Notes: generated by a model from the sequence alone, not told the origin. 64,000 nt of DNA from Lolium rigidum (GCF_022539505.1 NC_061508.1:66163754-66227753), one strand, 5' to 3'. Shown: positions 1 through 10,744, counted from the first letter of the stretch. Numbers and translations are program-made.

Positions 1-1411
1 TTCAGCTGCACTGGAAAAGCAGTAGTAACAGGGGTGATGTGAAAGTAGCAGTAATATGAGAGCAATAGTAACAAGTAACACGGCGAACAGAGAATAGTAA
101 TATGAGAGCAATGGCACCGAGAAAATAGTTGATACTACTTCCAATGTCATGTAGAACGAGTATATGATGATGAGAGATGGACCGGGGTTCCCAGCTATCT
201 ACACTAGTGGTAACTCTCCAATAACAAGTGTTGGGTGAACAAATTACAGTTGGGCAATTGATAGGATTGAAATAGCATTAAGGCGAGAACATCAAGATTA
301 TTAATCATGTAGGCATGTTTTCCATATATAGTCATACGTGCTTGCAATGAGAAACTTGTACAACATCTTTTGTCCTACCAACAGGTGGCAGCCGGGCCTC
401 TAGGGAATCTACTCGGAAATTAAGGTACTCCTTTTAATAGAGCACCGGAGCAAAGCATTAACACTCCGTGAAAACATGTGATCCTCATACCTAAGCCTTC
501 CCCTCCGGTTGTCCCAATTTCTGTCACTTTGGGGCCTTTGGTTCCGGACATAGACATGTGCATACAACTTGTAGATACAATCTAAGCAATAAGTATAGAG
601 CTTAAATCTAAGATCATGCCACTCGGGCCCTAGTGACAAGCATTAAACACAACAAGATTGCAGCAACAATAACTTCACAACTTTATAGATAGACTAATCA
701 TAATGTAACAATCCATCGGATCCCGACAAACACAATACCGATTACATCAGATGAATCTCAATCATGTAAGGCAGCTCATGAGATCATTGTATTGAAGTAC
801 ATGGGGAGAGAATACCAACTAGCTACAGCTAGAACCCGTAGTCCATGGGGGAACTACTCACGGAGCATGATGGAGGCGATGGCGTTGATGGAGATGGCTT
901 CCGGGGCACTTCCCCGTCCCGGCAGGGTGCCGGAACAGAGACTTCTGTCCCCCGAAACGGAGTTTCGCGATGGTGGCGGCGCCCCTGGAGTCTTTCTGGA
1001 GTTTCGTCAATTGGTATCGATGTTTTAGGTCAGGACGGCTTTAATAGGCGAAGAGTCGGAGTCGGAGGGGCCACGGGGCCTCCTCACACTAGGGGGCGCG
1101 CCCCCTTGGGCCGCGCCGCCCACACGTGTGGGGCCCCCGTGGCACCCCTCCGGTCCCCTCTCGACTTTCTGGAAGGTTCCGGGAAAAATAAGATGTTGGG
1201 TCTTTGTTTCGTCGAATTCCGAGAATATTGCCCGAACAGCCTTTCTGGAACCAAAAACAACAGAAAACACCAACTGGCCCTTCGGCATCTCGTTAATAGG
1301 TTAGTTCCGGAAAACGCATAAAAACATTATAAAGTGCAAGCAAAACATGTAAGTATTGTCATAAAACAAGCATGGAACATCAGAAATTATAGGTACGTTG
1401 GAGACGTATCA
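1..1411 (-). mobile_element. Athila-like LTR, minus strand (runs off the window at left)
   Basis: Read on the minus strand, the LTR starts at 1411 with TGATACGTCTCCAACG, the start seen in the elements at 14754 and 20399. Going left it carries the conserved CCGGAACTAACCTATTAACG block, a GC-rich stretch (1050-1160) and a TATA-like TATTAAAG at 1039-1046. Further left (about 180-260) the sequence resembles the reverse complement of 21560-21640 in element B. The rest of the element lies outside the window, so I cannot say whether it is a solo LTR or part of a longer copy. The sequence from 1412 rightwards is unrelated chromovirus leader, so this element probably inserted there. The small ORFs here are not gag or pol. 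Confidence 0.8.
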
Positions 1412-1685
1412 GTGAGTATCATTGGTTGTCTACGGTCAGCGCTAGAGCTTGTTATTGGTGCAAATAGGTAGCCTACCTACCGCCCACATATATCCTGCTT
1501 TGTCGTGTGATTTGTTCTTATACCCTTGATATTCGCTTCGCTACATCCGTGCACTAGTTGTCCGTACAAGTGGTAAGCAATACTAATTCACTTTGGAGCG
1601 GTAAGATTTCCTTTTCTTATCAGTTTTGAGTGAGTTGTGAGAGTACCACCATATATTTTTGATTTCATGCACTAACCTACTAACC

Positions 1686-2861
1686 ATGTCTGCTAGTGAT
1701 GAGAAAATTGTTAACCAGAAAAACAAGAATTCTACGGATGTGATGACATGGAGGGAGTATGAAGCTCTTCGTAATGAGATGCGACGTGAATTCCGCACTC
1801 AGGACGATGAACTTAGGGGGACTGTTCAGGGGATTTCCCAGAAGCTGGATGCTACTAGTGAGACCGTCACTATAATGAAAGATCAAATGACGGATATCCA
1901 ACGCAGTCTTCAAGTTTTGCAACTGGCTGTTGACAATCTTACACAACAACAGCAACAAGAGGAAGAAGACCCTGATCTTCAGGATGAAGCACCTGGAATT
2001 GGTCGTGGTGCTGGACGTGGTAACCGCGGTCGTGGGTTCGCTGAACTCGGACGCCATGGTCGTGGATTTGAGGAAGAAGATGGATTGGGTAAGCCAAAGT
2101 TCTCAATACCCAAATTTGAAGGAGGAGCTGATGTTGAAGAATACCTCTCTTGGGAGCTGAAGATTGATAAGTTATGGCGCTTACATAATTACACTGAAGA
2201 TAGGATGATCATGCTTGCTTCTTCCGAATTTGATGGTTATGCATTGCACTGGTGGGATGGACTTGTTCGTGCTCGCGAAGAAGATGGTGAGCTGCCTATT
2301 ATCACATGGCGTGCTATGAAGGCGGCAATGCAAGCTCGTTTCGTGCCCACTAATTATTTGCGTACTATTTATGATAAGTTGACCCTATTGAGACAAGGTG
2401 TGAAGACTGTTGATGAATATTTCATGGAGATGGAGATGCTTATGCAGCGTGGCCGTGTCCGTGAGTCACTTGAGATGACAATGCAGCGTTTTCTCAATGG
2501 TTTGAAGTATGATATCAAAGGCATTGTTCGTCATTACAGTTACACCACTATGAATGAGTTGCTACATCATGCAAGAGAAGCTGAATCACAGTTGGCTGAA
2601 GAAGCAAAGGTTAAAGGTCGTGCTACGGGAGCTGGGCGCTACACGCCTAGGGCGCCTCCATCCACGGCACCGGCGCCATCTACGCGCTCTGCACCTTATT
2701 CGACTCCGTCTAGCAAGCCGGTCTCCAATGTGTCCAACACAAAGAAGCCCGAATCTGCTGCAAGTACGAGTGGTTCTAGCATGTCTACTGCGCGCAACCG
2801 CGACATACATGTGGTGGCAAGGGTCACTTCAAGAGAGATTGTCCTAACCGCAAGGTCATGA
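1686..2861 (+). pseudogene. gag: Chromovirus gag (capsid-nucleocapsid), frameshifted at the zinc knuckle
   Basis: Gag packages element RNA into cytoplasmic virus-like particles. I prefer the Met at 1686 (MSASDEK...), although an in-frame Met lies at 1659. The order is: an N-terminal charged, probably coiled-coil part; a Gln/Glu stretch near residue 90; a Gly/Arg-rich linker (GRGAGRGNRGRGF); then a retrotransposon gag domain of about 160 residues, from 'KFSIPKFEGG' to 'HHAREAESQLAEE', with the typical 'ALHWWDGL' block; then a Pro/Ser/Thr-rich tail. The CCHC knuckle is broken. C-GGKG-H-FKRD-C reads in another frame at 2810-2842, while the long frame runs past it and stops at 2861. The copy is therefore a pseudogene, as expected for an old insertion. 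Confidence 0.85.
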
Positions 2862-3291
2862 TTATCAATGAGTACAATGAGTATGATACTGGAGATGATG
2901 TTGATCCATATGCTCCAGAAGATGATGACTATGACAGTGATGGTGTAGATGCATATCCGTCTGATGCTCGCACTATTGTTGTGTCTCAGCGTGCTCTTTA
3001 ATGTGTTGCCAAGTGCATCTACTCAGCGCTGCAATTTGTTCCAAACAAAGGCTTTAGTTGGTCCTGACAAGGCTTGCAAGGTCATTATTGATGGCGGGAG
3101 TTGTCGCAATTTAGCAAGCAAGGAGTTGTGTACCAAGCTGAAGTTGAAGTATCTATCGCACCCGCATCCATACTATATTCAGTGTTTGAGCGACAATGGT
3201 GAGATGAAGGTAAACCACATGGTGCGTGTTGAGTTTGAGATTGGACCGTATAAGGATTTCATTGATTTTGATGTGGTTCCTATGGCGGTGT
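2862..3291 (+). pseudogene. Chromovirus protease, N-terminal part
   Basis: This is the start of the retropepsin-like aspartic protease that cleaves Gag-Pol. An acidic linker (2862-2990) leads through another frame change near 3000 into a frame reading 'CKVIIDGGSCRNLASKELC'. Here 'DGGS' takes the place of the more usual DTG/DSG, as in some plant chromoviruses. The reading continues to 'FIDFDVVPMAV' and is then cut by the X cluster. The remainder ('LLLGWPWLYD...') is found at 11682 onward on the far side of the insertion. It is broken by frame changes and by the insertion. Confidence 0.75.
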
Positions 3292-3925
3292 TGTTGACGT
3301 CAGAAACCCCCTGGCGGGCAGAGACGGGCAACACAGTAGAGCCGGGAACAACTAGGGCTGCGGCTGGCCCCAGTCCCTCAGAGCGACGGCCCGCAAAGCC
3401 TCCTGGTCGCACGTCCGATGCTATCGCAAGGGCGTGCCACCCGACCTATACCTGGTCGGGAAGGTGTGGATGATGCCTCGCTTAGTTTCCTGCATGGCAT
3501 ACACGTAAACATTAAATACGAGCCTCGATCGGCTCTCGAGGTTATCTCGTGAATCGGCTCAAAGAGCCGATCCACCCATGATTCGAACGAGGTGTCCGAA
3601 TATATGTTGGTCCTGCTTGATCAAGATAAAGCTAATTAGATCTACGACGATTTAGGGTTTTCACCGCATAATCGGATCATCCTACTCACGATTGGGCCTC
3701 GCGCTCGCGCACGGTGACCGTAAGCCGATCCTAGACAGGGCCTAAAAACCAACACGAGGTTGATCCCCGGAACATCCTTTCTAGGGCTAGCAAACGCCAC
3801 CCTACACGCCGATGGATCCTCCAACCCTTTGTAAGGCCTAACTATTGCGGATGTTAAACTAATCCTTGATGAAACAAGGAGCAATCGTAACGGATCAGAT
3901 CTACTAAACTATGATCAAGCGGGGT

Positions 3926-3960
3926 GCCGCCCTTACACCTAAGACAGGTGTAAGGGCGGC
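3926..3960. repeat. Perfect 15-bp inverted repeat in X LTR copy 1
   Basis: Arms GCCGCCCTTACACCT (3926-3940) and AGGTGTAAGGGCGGC (3946-3960) pair perfectly around the 5-nt loop AAGAC. The same stem occurs with one or two mismatches in LTR copies 2 (about 5500-5534) and 3 (about 11380-11415) and in the second X element (about 34653-34687). It lies in the transcribed part of the LTR if transcription starts just past the TATA box. Confidence 0.9.
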
Positions 3961-4097
3961 TAGATGTGCAAGGGTTGCATAACGAAAGCATGTAATTCGA
4001 AGAACAATGCTAACCCTAACACATCTAAGATAACTACGTTGCTCGCCATCAAAAAGGCTTCGATACGAGCAACGCATGAACAACGTGGGCAGGCTTG

Positions 4098-4132
4098 TGC
4101 TGCCTAGATCGCAAGATGCGATCTAGGCAGCA
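4098..4132. repeat. Perfect 16-bp inverted repeat in X LTR copy 1
   Basis: Arms TGCTGCCTAGATCGCA (4098-4113) and TGCGATCTAGGCAGCA (4117-4132) pair perfectly around loop AGA. It is repeated at 5672-5706 (perfect) and at 34479-34514 (one extra base). In LTR copy 3 the assembly gap starts inside the left arm (11567). The stem is roughly 100 bp downstream of the TATA box in element sense, so it would lie in the RNA leader. Confidence 0.9.
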
Positions 4133-4455
4133 TGGTGCTACCGGAGAAACCCTCGAGACGAAGGAGTTGGCGATGCGCCGAGATTTGTTTGTGTTGAACG
4201 TTGGTTGTTGTTTATTCCATAAACCCTAGATACATATTTATAGTCCAAGGGACTTTCTAATTCAGGCGTGCACCTAACCGTGCACGGGTAAAACTCTAAC
4301 TAACCGACACGCAATCTAATATGTTACAGATACAAGGGGAAACTAGCCCAAACTTTGCATGTAAGGCCGATTCACGTATTTCTTCCGTACATGTATTCTT
4401 CGAGTCCATCTTGATCGCGGCCCACCTCTGACTCGGTCAAATTCTGGTGATAACA

Positions 4456-4883
4456 CATGCCCCCCTGGTTTTGGAAATGACATTTCCAAAATCATTATGC
4501 TCCCCTTTCGTCGTGTCATGTCGTGGCAGAGCAGAACTGCCGCAGAATCTTCCATCATTACACCTCGCCTCCTGGGCTTCTCTGTATGAATTGGCAATTT
4601 CGGCATCACGTCCTCGAGAACCGTCATGGCATTAAATCTCCACTACACTCTTTATTTATCTGTGCCAAACGGTTCACCACTCCATCCCCTTGCTCTGCTC
4701 TGTTCACCAAACCAAAAAACCCTCTTCCCCTGCAGCCATGTCTTCCTCTTCCTCCTCCGCTTCAGGCCTCTCTCTCCAATCGTCGCCGAAGAGCAAGGAA
4801 AAGGACGATCCCCGCTCCGGGGCGAACCCCATCTCCTCTGACAAGGAGAAGAAAGAAGGAGAAGCAGAGAGGACCAAGGCCTC
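4456..4883 (-). mobile_element. X element 3' internal scrap between two LTRs
   Basis: This holds the polypurine tract, the 3' untranslated stretch and the first ~146 bp of the antisense acidic ORF. It matches 6031-6465 nearly base for base, then switches into LTR sequence inside the run 'cctccccctggcggg'. The intact copy continues with 'ccccctccgccagg' at 6464. The abutting LTR copy 2 lacks its last ~17 bp in element sense. The join sits in a short C-rich shared run, which suggests template switching or recombination at microhomology. Confidence 0.8.
4738..4883 (+). pseudogene. Antisense acidic ORF of X, truncated copy
   Basis: The ORF starts at the same ATG context as the complete copy at 6316 (MSSSSSSASGLSLQSS...). 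It matches that copy for about 49 codons, to '...GEAERTKASP', and then runs into LTR sequence, so the acidic repeats and C-terminus are lost. It is on the strand opposite to gag. It is a clear truncation product, not an independent gene. Confidence 0.75.
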
Positions 4884-6030
4884 CCCCTGGCGGGCAGAGA
4901 CGGGCAACACAGTAGAGCCGGGAACAACTAGGGCTGCGGCCGGCCCCAGTCCCTCAGAGCGACGGCCCGCAAAGCCTCCTGGTCGCACGTCCGATGCTAT
5001 CGCAAGGGCGTGCCACCTGACCTATACCTGGTCAGGAAGGTGTGGATGATGCCTCGCTTAGTTTCCTGCATGGCATACACGTAAACATTAAATACGAGCC
5101 TCGATCGGCTCTCAGGTTATCCCGTGAATCGGCTCAAAGAGCCGATCCACCCATGATTCGAACGAGGTGTCCGAATATATGGTGGTCCTGCTTGATCAAG
5201 ATAAAGCTAATTAGATCTACGACGATTTAGGGTTTTCACCGCATAATCGGATCATCCTACTCACGATTGGGCCTCGCGCTCGCGCACGGTGACCGTAAGC
5301 CGATCCTAGACAGGGCCTAAAAACCAACACGAGGTTGATCCCGGAACATCCTTTCTAGGGCTAGCAAACGCCACCCTACACGCCGCTGGATCCTCCAACC
5401 CTTTGTAAGGCCTAACTATTGCGGATGTTAAACTAATCCTTGATGAAACAAGGAGCAATCGTAACGGATCAGATCTACTAAACTATGATCAAGCGGGGTG
5501 CCGCCCCTACACCTAAGACAGGTGTAAGGGCGGCTAGATGTGCAAGGGTTGCATAACGAAAGCATGTAATTCGAAGAACAATGCTAACCCTAACACATCT
5601 AAGATAACTACGTTGCTCGCCATCAAAAAGGCTTCGATACGAGCAACGCATGAACAACGTGGGCAGGCTTGTGCTGCCTAGATCGCAAGATGCGATCTAG
5701 GCAGCATGGTGCTTACCGGAGAAACCCTCGAGACGAAGGAGTTGGCGATGCGCCGAGATTTGTTTGTGTTGAACGTTGGTTGTTGTTTATTCCATAAACC
5801 CTAGATACATATTTATAGTCCAAGGGACTTTCTAATTCAGGCGTGCACCTAACCGTGCACGGGTAAAACTCTAACTAACCGACACGCAATCTAATATGTT
5901 ACAGATACAAGGGCAAACTAGCCCAAACTTTGCATGTAAGCCCGATTCACGTATTTCTTCCGTACATGTATTCTTCGAGTCCATCTTGATCGCGGCCCAC
6001 CTCTGACTCGGTCAAATTCTGGTGATAACA
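4884..6030 (-). mobile_element. X element LTR copy 2 (lacks its outer ~17 bp)
   Basis: Nearly identical to LTR copy 1, but it begins at 'ccccctggcgggc' instead of TGTTGACGTCAG. It ends with ggtgataaca at 6030, followed by the polypurine tract. TATA is at 5810-5817 on minus, and the hairpins are at about 5500-5534 and 5672-5706. This is the 3' LTR of the main X copy (internal region 6031-10748). Its truncated outer end is fused to the internal scrap at 4883. Confidence 0.88.
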
Positions 6031-6227
6031 CATGCCCCCCTGGTTTTGGAAATGACATTTCCAAAATCATTATGCTCCCCTTTCGTCGGGTCATGTCGTG
6101 GCAGAGCAGAACTGCCGCAGAATCTTCCATCATTACACCTCGCCTCCTGGGCTTCTCTGTATGAATTGGCAATTTCGGCATCACGTCCTCGAGAACCGTC
6201 ATGGCATTAAATCTCCACTACACTCTC

Positions 6228-6236
6228 TTTATTTAT
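6228..6236 (+). promoter_or_regulatory. Candidate TATA box for the antisense acidic ORF
   Basis: TTTATTTAT lies about 80 bp upstream of the ATG at 6316, on the strand of the acidic ORF. The second copy has TATTTAA (minus, 33948-33954) at the same distance from its ATG (33867). Similar placement in two diverged copies is the only support; there is no transcript evidence. Confidence 0.4.
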
Positions 6237-6315
6237 CTGTGCCAAACGGTTCACCACTCCATCCCCTTGCTCTGCTCTGTTCACCAAACCAAAAAAACCC
6301 TCTTCCCCTGCAGCC

Positions 6316-6750
6316 ATGTCTTCCTCTTCCTCCTCCGCTTCAGGCCTCTCTCTCCAATCGTCGCCGAAGAGCAAGGAAAAGGACGATCCCCGCTCCGGGG
6401 CGAACCCCATCTCCTCTGACAAGGAGAAGAAAGAAGGAGAAGCAGAGAGGACCAAGGCCTCCCCCTCCGCCAGGCTTCCGCCGAAGAAGCGCTCCCGCAT
6501 GTGGGCGGACAGCGAGGACGACGATGACGACGAGGAAGAAGAAGATGAGGAGGAGGAAGATGATTCCTCCTCCTCCGCTGGGTATCCTCCAACGAAGCGC
6601 TTCCGCAGCTGGGCGGACAGCGAGGATGATGATGATGACGAGGAGGAGGAGGAAGCTCCAGCCGACGGCTGGGGCAGCAGCGGCGAGGAGCTTCTTGGGA
6701 GCAGCGCCGACGACCTCGACGACGGCGATGATGAGGACAGCGACGACTAG
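6316..6750 (+). CDS. Antisense acidic Ser/Asp/Glu-rich ORF of the X element
   Basis: An intact 144-codon ORF on the strand opposite to gag, between gag and the polypurine tract. The order is: a Ser-rich N-terminus (MSSSSSSASGLSLQSS); a charged Lys/Glu stretch; two copies of a unit reading about 'KRFRSWADSEDDDDDEEEE', separated by 'DSSSSAGYPPT'; then 'APADGWGSSGEELLGSSADD' and an acidic end 'DEDSDD'. No catalytic motif is visible. Very acidic tails with short basic patches are seen in histone-binding and nuclear proteins, but that is only a hint. A longer homologue lies at 33292-33867 with the same order of blocks, which argues that the ORF is maintained. Extra antisense ORFs in this position are known in Tat-lineage elements. 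The function is unknown. Confidence 0.6.
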   Translation: MSSSSSSASGLSLQSSPKSKEKDDPRSGANPISSDKEKKEGEAERTKASPSARLPPKKRSRMWADSEDDDDDEEEEDEEEEDDSSSSAGYPPTKRFRSWADSEDDDDDEEEEEAPADGWGSSGEELLGSSADDLDDGDDEDSDD

Positions 6751-7914
6751 TAGAGTAGGACTAGCAGTAGCAGTGCACTAGGCACCAGATCCCTCTTTTG
6801 AGAGCCATCGGCTCTTCTTGTAAAGCTGCTCCTTTGAATTAATGAGAATTGTTCTTTCAATTTCTCCTTCCATTAATTCAATTTCCATCCTTCCGCTTGC
6901 CACACCAAGACCGATAGCAACGAATCGGATTATTATTGTTTTACTTGACCGTGGTATTTTGAAGTCCCGCAGCCGATGACTGTTCATCGGCTAATTTGAG
7001 AAACCAGTCTCCTTCCTTTTCTTGCAGCACCAGCCGCGGTCCAAACCTCGTACAAGACGACGGCTTTTCCTTCCCAGCTCCTCCCTGAGAAGATCATGAT
7101 GCAGTGTCAGCCAATGCAACTCCAATTGGCTCTCAAAAATAGCACCTCCCAAGTTAGTGGCCCTCCGAGCCTTGGTCAAGGCGAGAAAGGTAGCGAAATA
7201 GCCAATCATGTCGCCATTGACCTCACGTCACAACGCAGAGCCAGCCGATTCCAACAAAATCGGCTCCCCGCAGCAGAGAACCTTCGGGGTGAGCTGCCCC
7301 CGAGCTTCTTCGGTGTACCCCTTGCGCCTCGTTGATTAGATCGGCTCCTTTCCTTCGGTGGATGCTGGGGCAACCCACCCTTGGCCCGATCTTGCGCATC
7401 CACGCTGCTCTCGGCATTGTCCTTGAAGAGAAGATTCGAGCCATTGAACCATTGAACCACTCCATTGAGGAGTTCTCCCATCATAGTTTCTCTTCGTGGT
7501 CCACTTCTTGCTCCATTGATCCCTTGACAATTATACCTCTTGAGTCGATGGCCCTGCATCGGCTGTGCTCAAATTTTTTCGATTTTTTTGGATTTTTTAC
7601 GGCCGACTTATGCATCGGCCCCCATACCTCAATACCCATCATCAAAGAATGAGACACTTCTACTGCATATCCTCGTGTCTTATCCACCTGGGTGCCCCCC
7701 CGAGCCGATTCTGTCAAGAGAATTGATGGTATCGGCTCTGTTGGATTACATGTTGAACCCAGGCAGAATGAATGGTGAGGATAATTTTGGCCGATTGCTG
7801 GAATCGGCCTCCACGTTGCTTGCTAGGTGAAGGTTTTGTGAGGTCCCTTCATAAATTTTTTGGGGCCGATCACAAGGATCAGCCTCGCCATGTTTGCTCA
7901 TTGACGTGCTCTTG
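6751..7914. other. Non-coding part of X with many GCCGAT/ATCGGC pairs
   Basis: No gene was recognised. The stretch is dotted with GCCGAT and its complement, often as inverted pairs. Examples are AGCCGATGA/TCATCGGCT (6971-6979 and 6984-6992), AGCCGATT/AATCGGCT (about 7228-7250) and GGCCGATT/AATCGGCC (about 7787-7808). The homologous stretch of the second X element (31930-33250) shows the same habit. The gag C-terminus begins at its right edge. Confidence 0.6.
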
Positions 7915-10744
7915 TTACTCGTTTAGGCCGGTAGATAAAACCAGCCCAATCTCTGACTTTATCATGTTGGTGCGCTTGCTGTCGTCCACCTTGAGTGCAT
8001 CGTATAATCGTGGAGCACTAAGCTTCGTCGGAAGAACGAGCACCATGTTTGTGCCAGCCGATGTTTCATCATCGGCTTTCCTTTGCTTGGGGCGCCACTC
8101 CATTTTCCGTGGACGACCCTCTTCATCCAGGGTTCGCTGAACCTTCGCGGCCAGATCAGGCCTTGCCTTCCTCAATGTATGCAAGTATAACCTTTCGGCT
8201 TCTTCCAGGCCGCGCAATCGCTGAACCCTGCGTTTCTGGGAACGGCTGAGCCCATCAGGGCACCACCTTGGCCGGTGGTACCTGTCTTCTTCTTCTCCCT
8301 CGTCTTCTGAATCTTCGAGATCTTCCAACCGAGGGGACTCAGCACGTTTGCTTTGTGGCGGGAGAGGCCCTAGGCGCTTGAACACGGACACGTTGACTGT
8401 CTCCTTCTTCTTCTGGTTGCATTCTGGGCAATTGCCGATTGTGGGCAATCGGCTCATTCCTGAATCCCAGCAGTGTCTGAAGAAGGGACAGTCCCAGTGC
8501 CTATCCTCGTCGACTCGCTCCCCCAACTTTTCCTTGGCACGGCGCTCGTGCTCCTCCTCCTCGCGATCATGCCGACGACGTCTCCTGTCGTCCCTAGCCA
8601 GACGATCTTCTTCATCATCGTCGTTGTATCGCCGGCGTTGGTCATACTGACTCACATACTTGTTGAGGAGGTGGTCAGAGAGAGGTCGTTGATACCTTAT
8701 GTTTTTCACCTCTCCCTCTGTGACGTAGCGCTTGCCGTCTTGGCGGAGCCGATCGCGTGGAGCGGCTTCCTCTGTATCTTTGCTATGAGAGCAGCTGCCC
8801 TCATCTCCGTCCTTACCAGAGTGGTGCCCAAGATCTACCATGTTGATTTTGCACGAGAAATCCGGCTGGCACCCTCCATGGTAAGTATACTCCACCATGT
8901 TTATGGCGGGGACGGGGTGTGTGTCGACCTTCATGGCGTATTGGTTGAAAATCAACCGTCCGTTTTCTATCGCCATTTGGATCTGCTGCCGCCACACCCT
9001 GCAGTCGTTGGTGGTGTGGGTGAACGTGTTATGCCACTTGCGGTATGGCTTTCCGTTCAGCTCTTGCACCGTGGGGATCTTGTGGCCTTCGGGTACCTTT
9101 ATATGCTTCTCCGTGAGTAAGAGATCAAAAATCTGCTCAGTCTTGGTCACGTCGAAGTCGAACCCTTTTGGAGGGCCTTGTGGCTTCACCCATTTGCAAG
9201 TCACGGGGCCTGTCGCTCGAGTCCATTCAGCCACTTGCTACCTCTCGATCTCCCGCAGCACCTTCATCCTCGTCCGCCTCAACCAGGGTCACCGCACGCT
9301 TGAATTTGTCCTGGTAAACATCCGGGTGGCGCTACTCATATGCCGACAGCTTCGCACCATGTGCGCCAATGAAGGGTAATCTCGCTTGGGAGGCCACGTC
9401 CTTAATCGATGATGAGAGACCCACCACCGCCAACTCGGCTCGCTTCTTTTTCACTTATATGAGCCGAAAAGCATCGGTTCCTAATGGTCTCGAAGCGGCT
9501 GGACGTATTCGACACCTGTCTCCCCGCGCTTCGTCGTACTTGTGCTAGATCGGCAATACCAACATCGGAAGCCTCTCGAGTGATATTGCTCATGGAACCG
9601 CTCTTCCAACCGCTTCCAAGTCCGGATGGAGTTCGGTGGCAGCGATGTGTACCACCCGAAAGCCGATCCTGTGAGGGACTGTGCGAAGAACCTCACACGC
9701 AACTCGTCTGATGCTGAGATCGTGCCCAGCTGTGCCAAATATCGGCTCACATGCTCGATGGAGCTGGAACCATCTGATCCACTAAACTTTGTGAAGTCCG
9801 GAAGCCGATATTTGGGTGGTAGCGGGATCAGTTCGTAGTCGTTGGGGTACGGCTTGGTGTAGCCGAACGTCTTCCTTTTCGGCATCATGCCGAACTGATC
9901 TTTCAGGATTGCACAAATCTGATCCACTGTGATGGCTGAAGGTGTCGAACCCTGAAGATTCGCCGGGGTGGCATACTTAACCAGCCATGCTTGCTTTTCC
10001 GGTTCTAAGCCAACTGCAGGAGCTGGGCTGTGGAGGTTTGTCGGAGTGGCGTACTTAGCTAGCCACGTTTGCTTCTCGGGATCGGCTGCCGAGCGTTCCT
10101 CCCTGCCGTTCCAGAGGCCCCCGATGTTGCAGCCTGGTTCGAGAGTGCCCAGGTGTTGCGATGCCAGTACGTATGCGCACGCGTATCCGTGCGGGATCTC
10201 CTTGGGTGCCTCAGGTAGGAATTGGTAGTCACTAGGATCACCACCAATCTTGTAGACGACGTATGCCGATGAGTTCGGCAGTTCCGGTGCTGCCCATGCG
10301 AACGAGCAGGGGCTGGAGTGGCATCTCTCCTTTGAAAGTCCCGACGCCGGTCCCGACGGAGAATACCGGTGGCTCATGATTTCCTGGACCACGCGCAGAG
10401 CGACACGCTCCAAAGTGTTCACCGGGCTCTCGGAGTGGCGGTGCAGCGAATGAGCCACCATGTAGTTGATTTCTGCCGCAGCGACCCGGTGCGTTCTTCG
10501 ACGAGGCGGACAGGTCCACTCCATCGAGTGCGCCTTCAGGTGTGAAACCCTTCCACCTGACGCCATGGGAGCGGGTTCGGTGGAAAGAGCCGATGAGTTC
10601 GGCTTCGAGGGTTGCCTTGATCTCGTCATGTTTCTTCTTGAGCTCATCAGGCAGGTCCTCGTACGTGACCGGAGTGTCTTCCGCCATCTCGGATGTAGAT
10701 GGCGATGTTGTGGATGTCGAAGGTTGTCCCACCGGGCGTGCCAT
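7915..10744 (-). pseudogene. gag: X element gag, multiply frameshifted
   Basis: The likely start is the Met at 10744 (MARPVGQPSTSTT...), a few bases inside the LTR. The reading shifts frame near 10500, continues to about 9590, shifts again around 9590 and 9480, and then runs open from 9234 to 7915. Recognisable parts are: a direct repeat of about 25 residues ('PEKQTWLAKYATP...' then 'PEKQAWLVKYATP...'); a retrotransposon gag core ('YRLPDFTKFSGSDG' to 'WKRLEERFHEQY'); a long Arg/Asp/Glu-rich region; and a Cys/His motif (CPFFRHCW...CPEC) like the zinc-binding end of Tat-type gag. The tail ends '...VLSTGLNE', resembling the protease tail of the second X copy, so active-site sequence may have been deleted. 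It cannot be translated as it stands. Confidence 0.8.

Larger units (their letters stand above)
1412..3291 (+). mobile_element. Chromovirus (Ty3/gypsy) 5' segment: leader, gag, start of protease
   Basis: This is the left half of a plus-strand Ty3/gypsy element that resumes at about 11675. Its own 5' LTR is not visible, because the left side meets the minus-strand LTR at 1411. It holds a leader (1412-1685), gag, a broken zinc knuckle and part of an aspartic protease. The protease reading stops where the X cluster begins with TGTTGACG at 3292. The order gag-protease-RT-RNase H-integrase across both segments is that of Ty3/gypsy elements. The 'IIDGGSC' protease motif and RT style fit plant chromoviruses; I cannot fix the clade (CRM or Reina-like). 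Confidence 0.85.
3292..4455 (-). mobile_element. X element LTR copy 1 (1164 bp)
   Basis: Complete LTR of a minus-strand Ty3/gypsy element, called X here. In element sense it starts TGTTATCACC (plus end 4455) and ends CTGACGTCAACA (plus start 3292). It holds a TATA box (TATAAATA on minus) at 4235-4242 and two perfect hairpins, at 3926-3960 and 4098-4132. A small inverted ATCGGCTC/GAGCCGAT pair lies near 3555-3575. A purine-rich tract (CCAGGGGGGCATG on minus) abuts it at 4456, which is the expected polypurine tract before a 3' LTR. The left flank is chromovirus protease. The same LTR recurs at 4884, 10749 and, reversed, at 34157. Confidence 0.9.

Noticed and set aside
8473..9120. 215-codon plus-strand ORF with hydrophobic stretches
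   Set aside because: Mirror of the X gag frame on minus, whose Arg/Asp-rich coding gives open antisense frames. The gag motifs are on minus.
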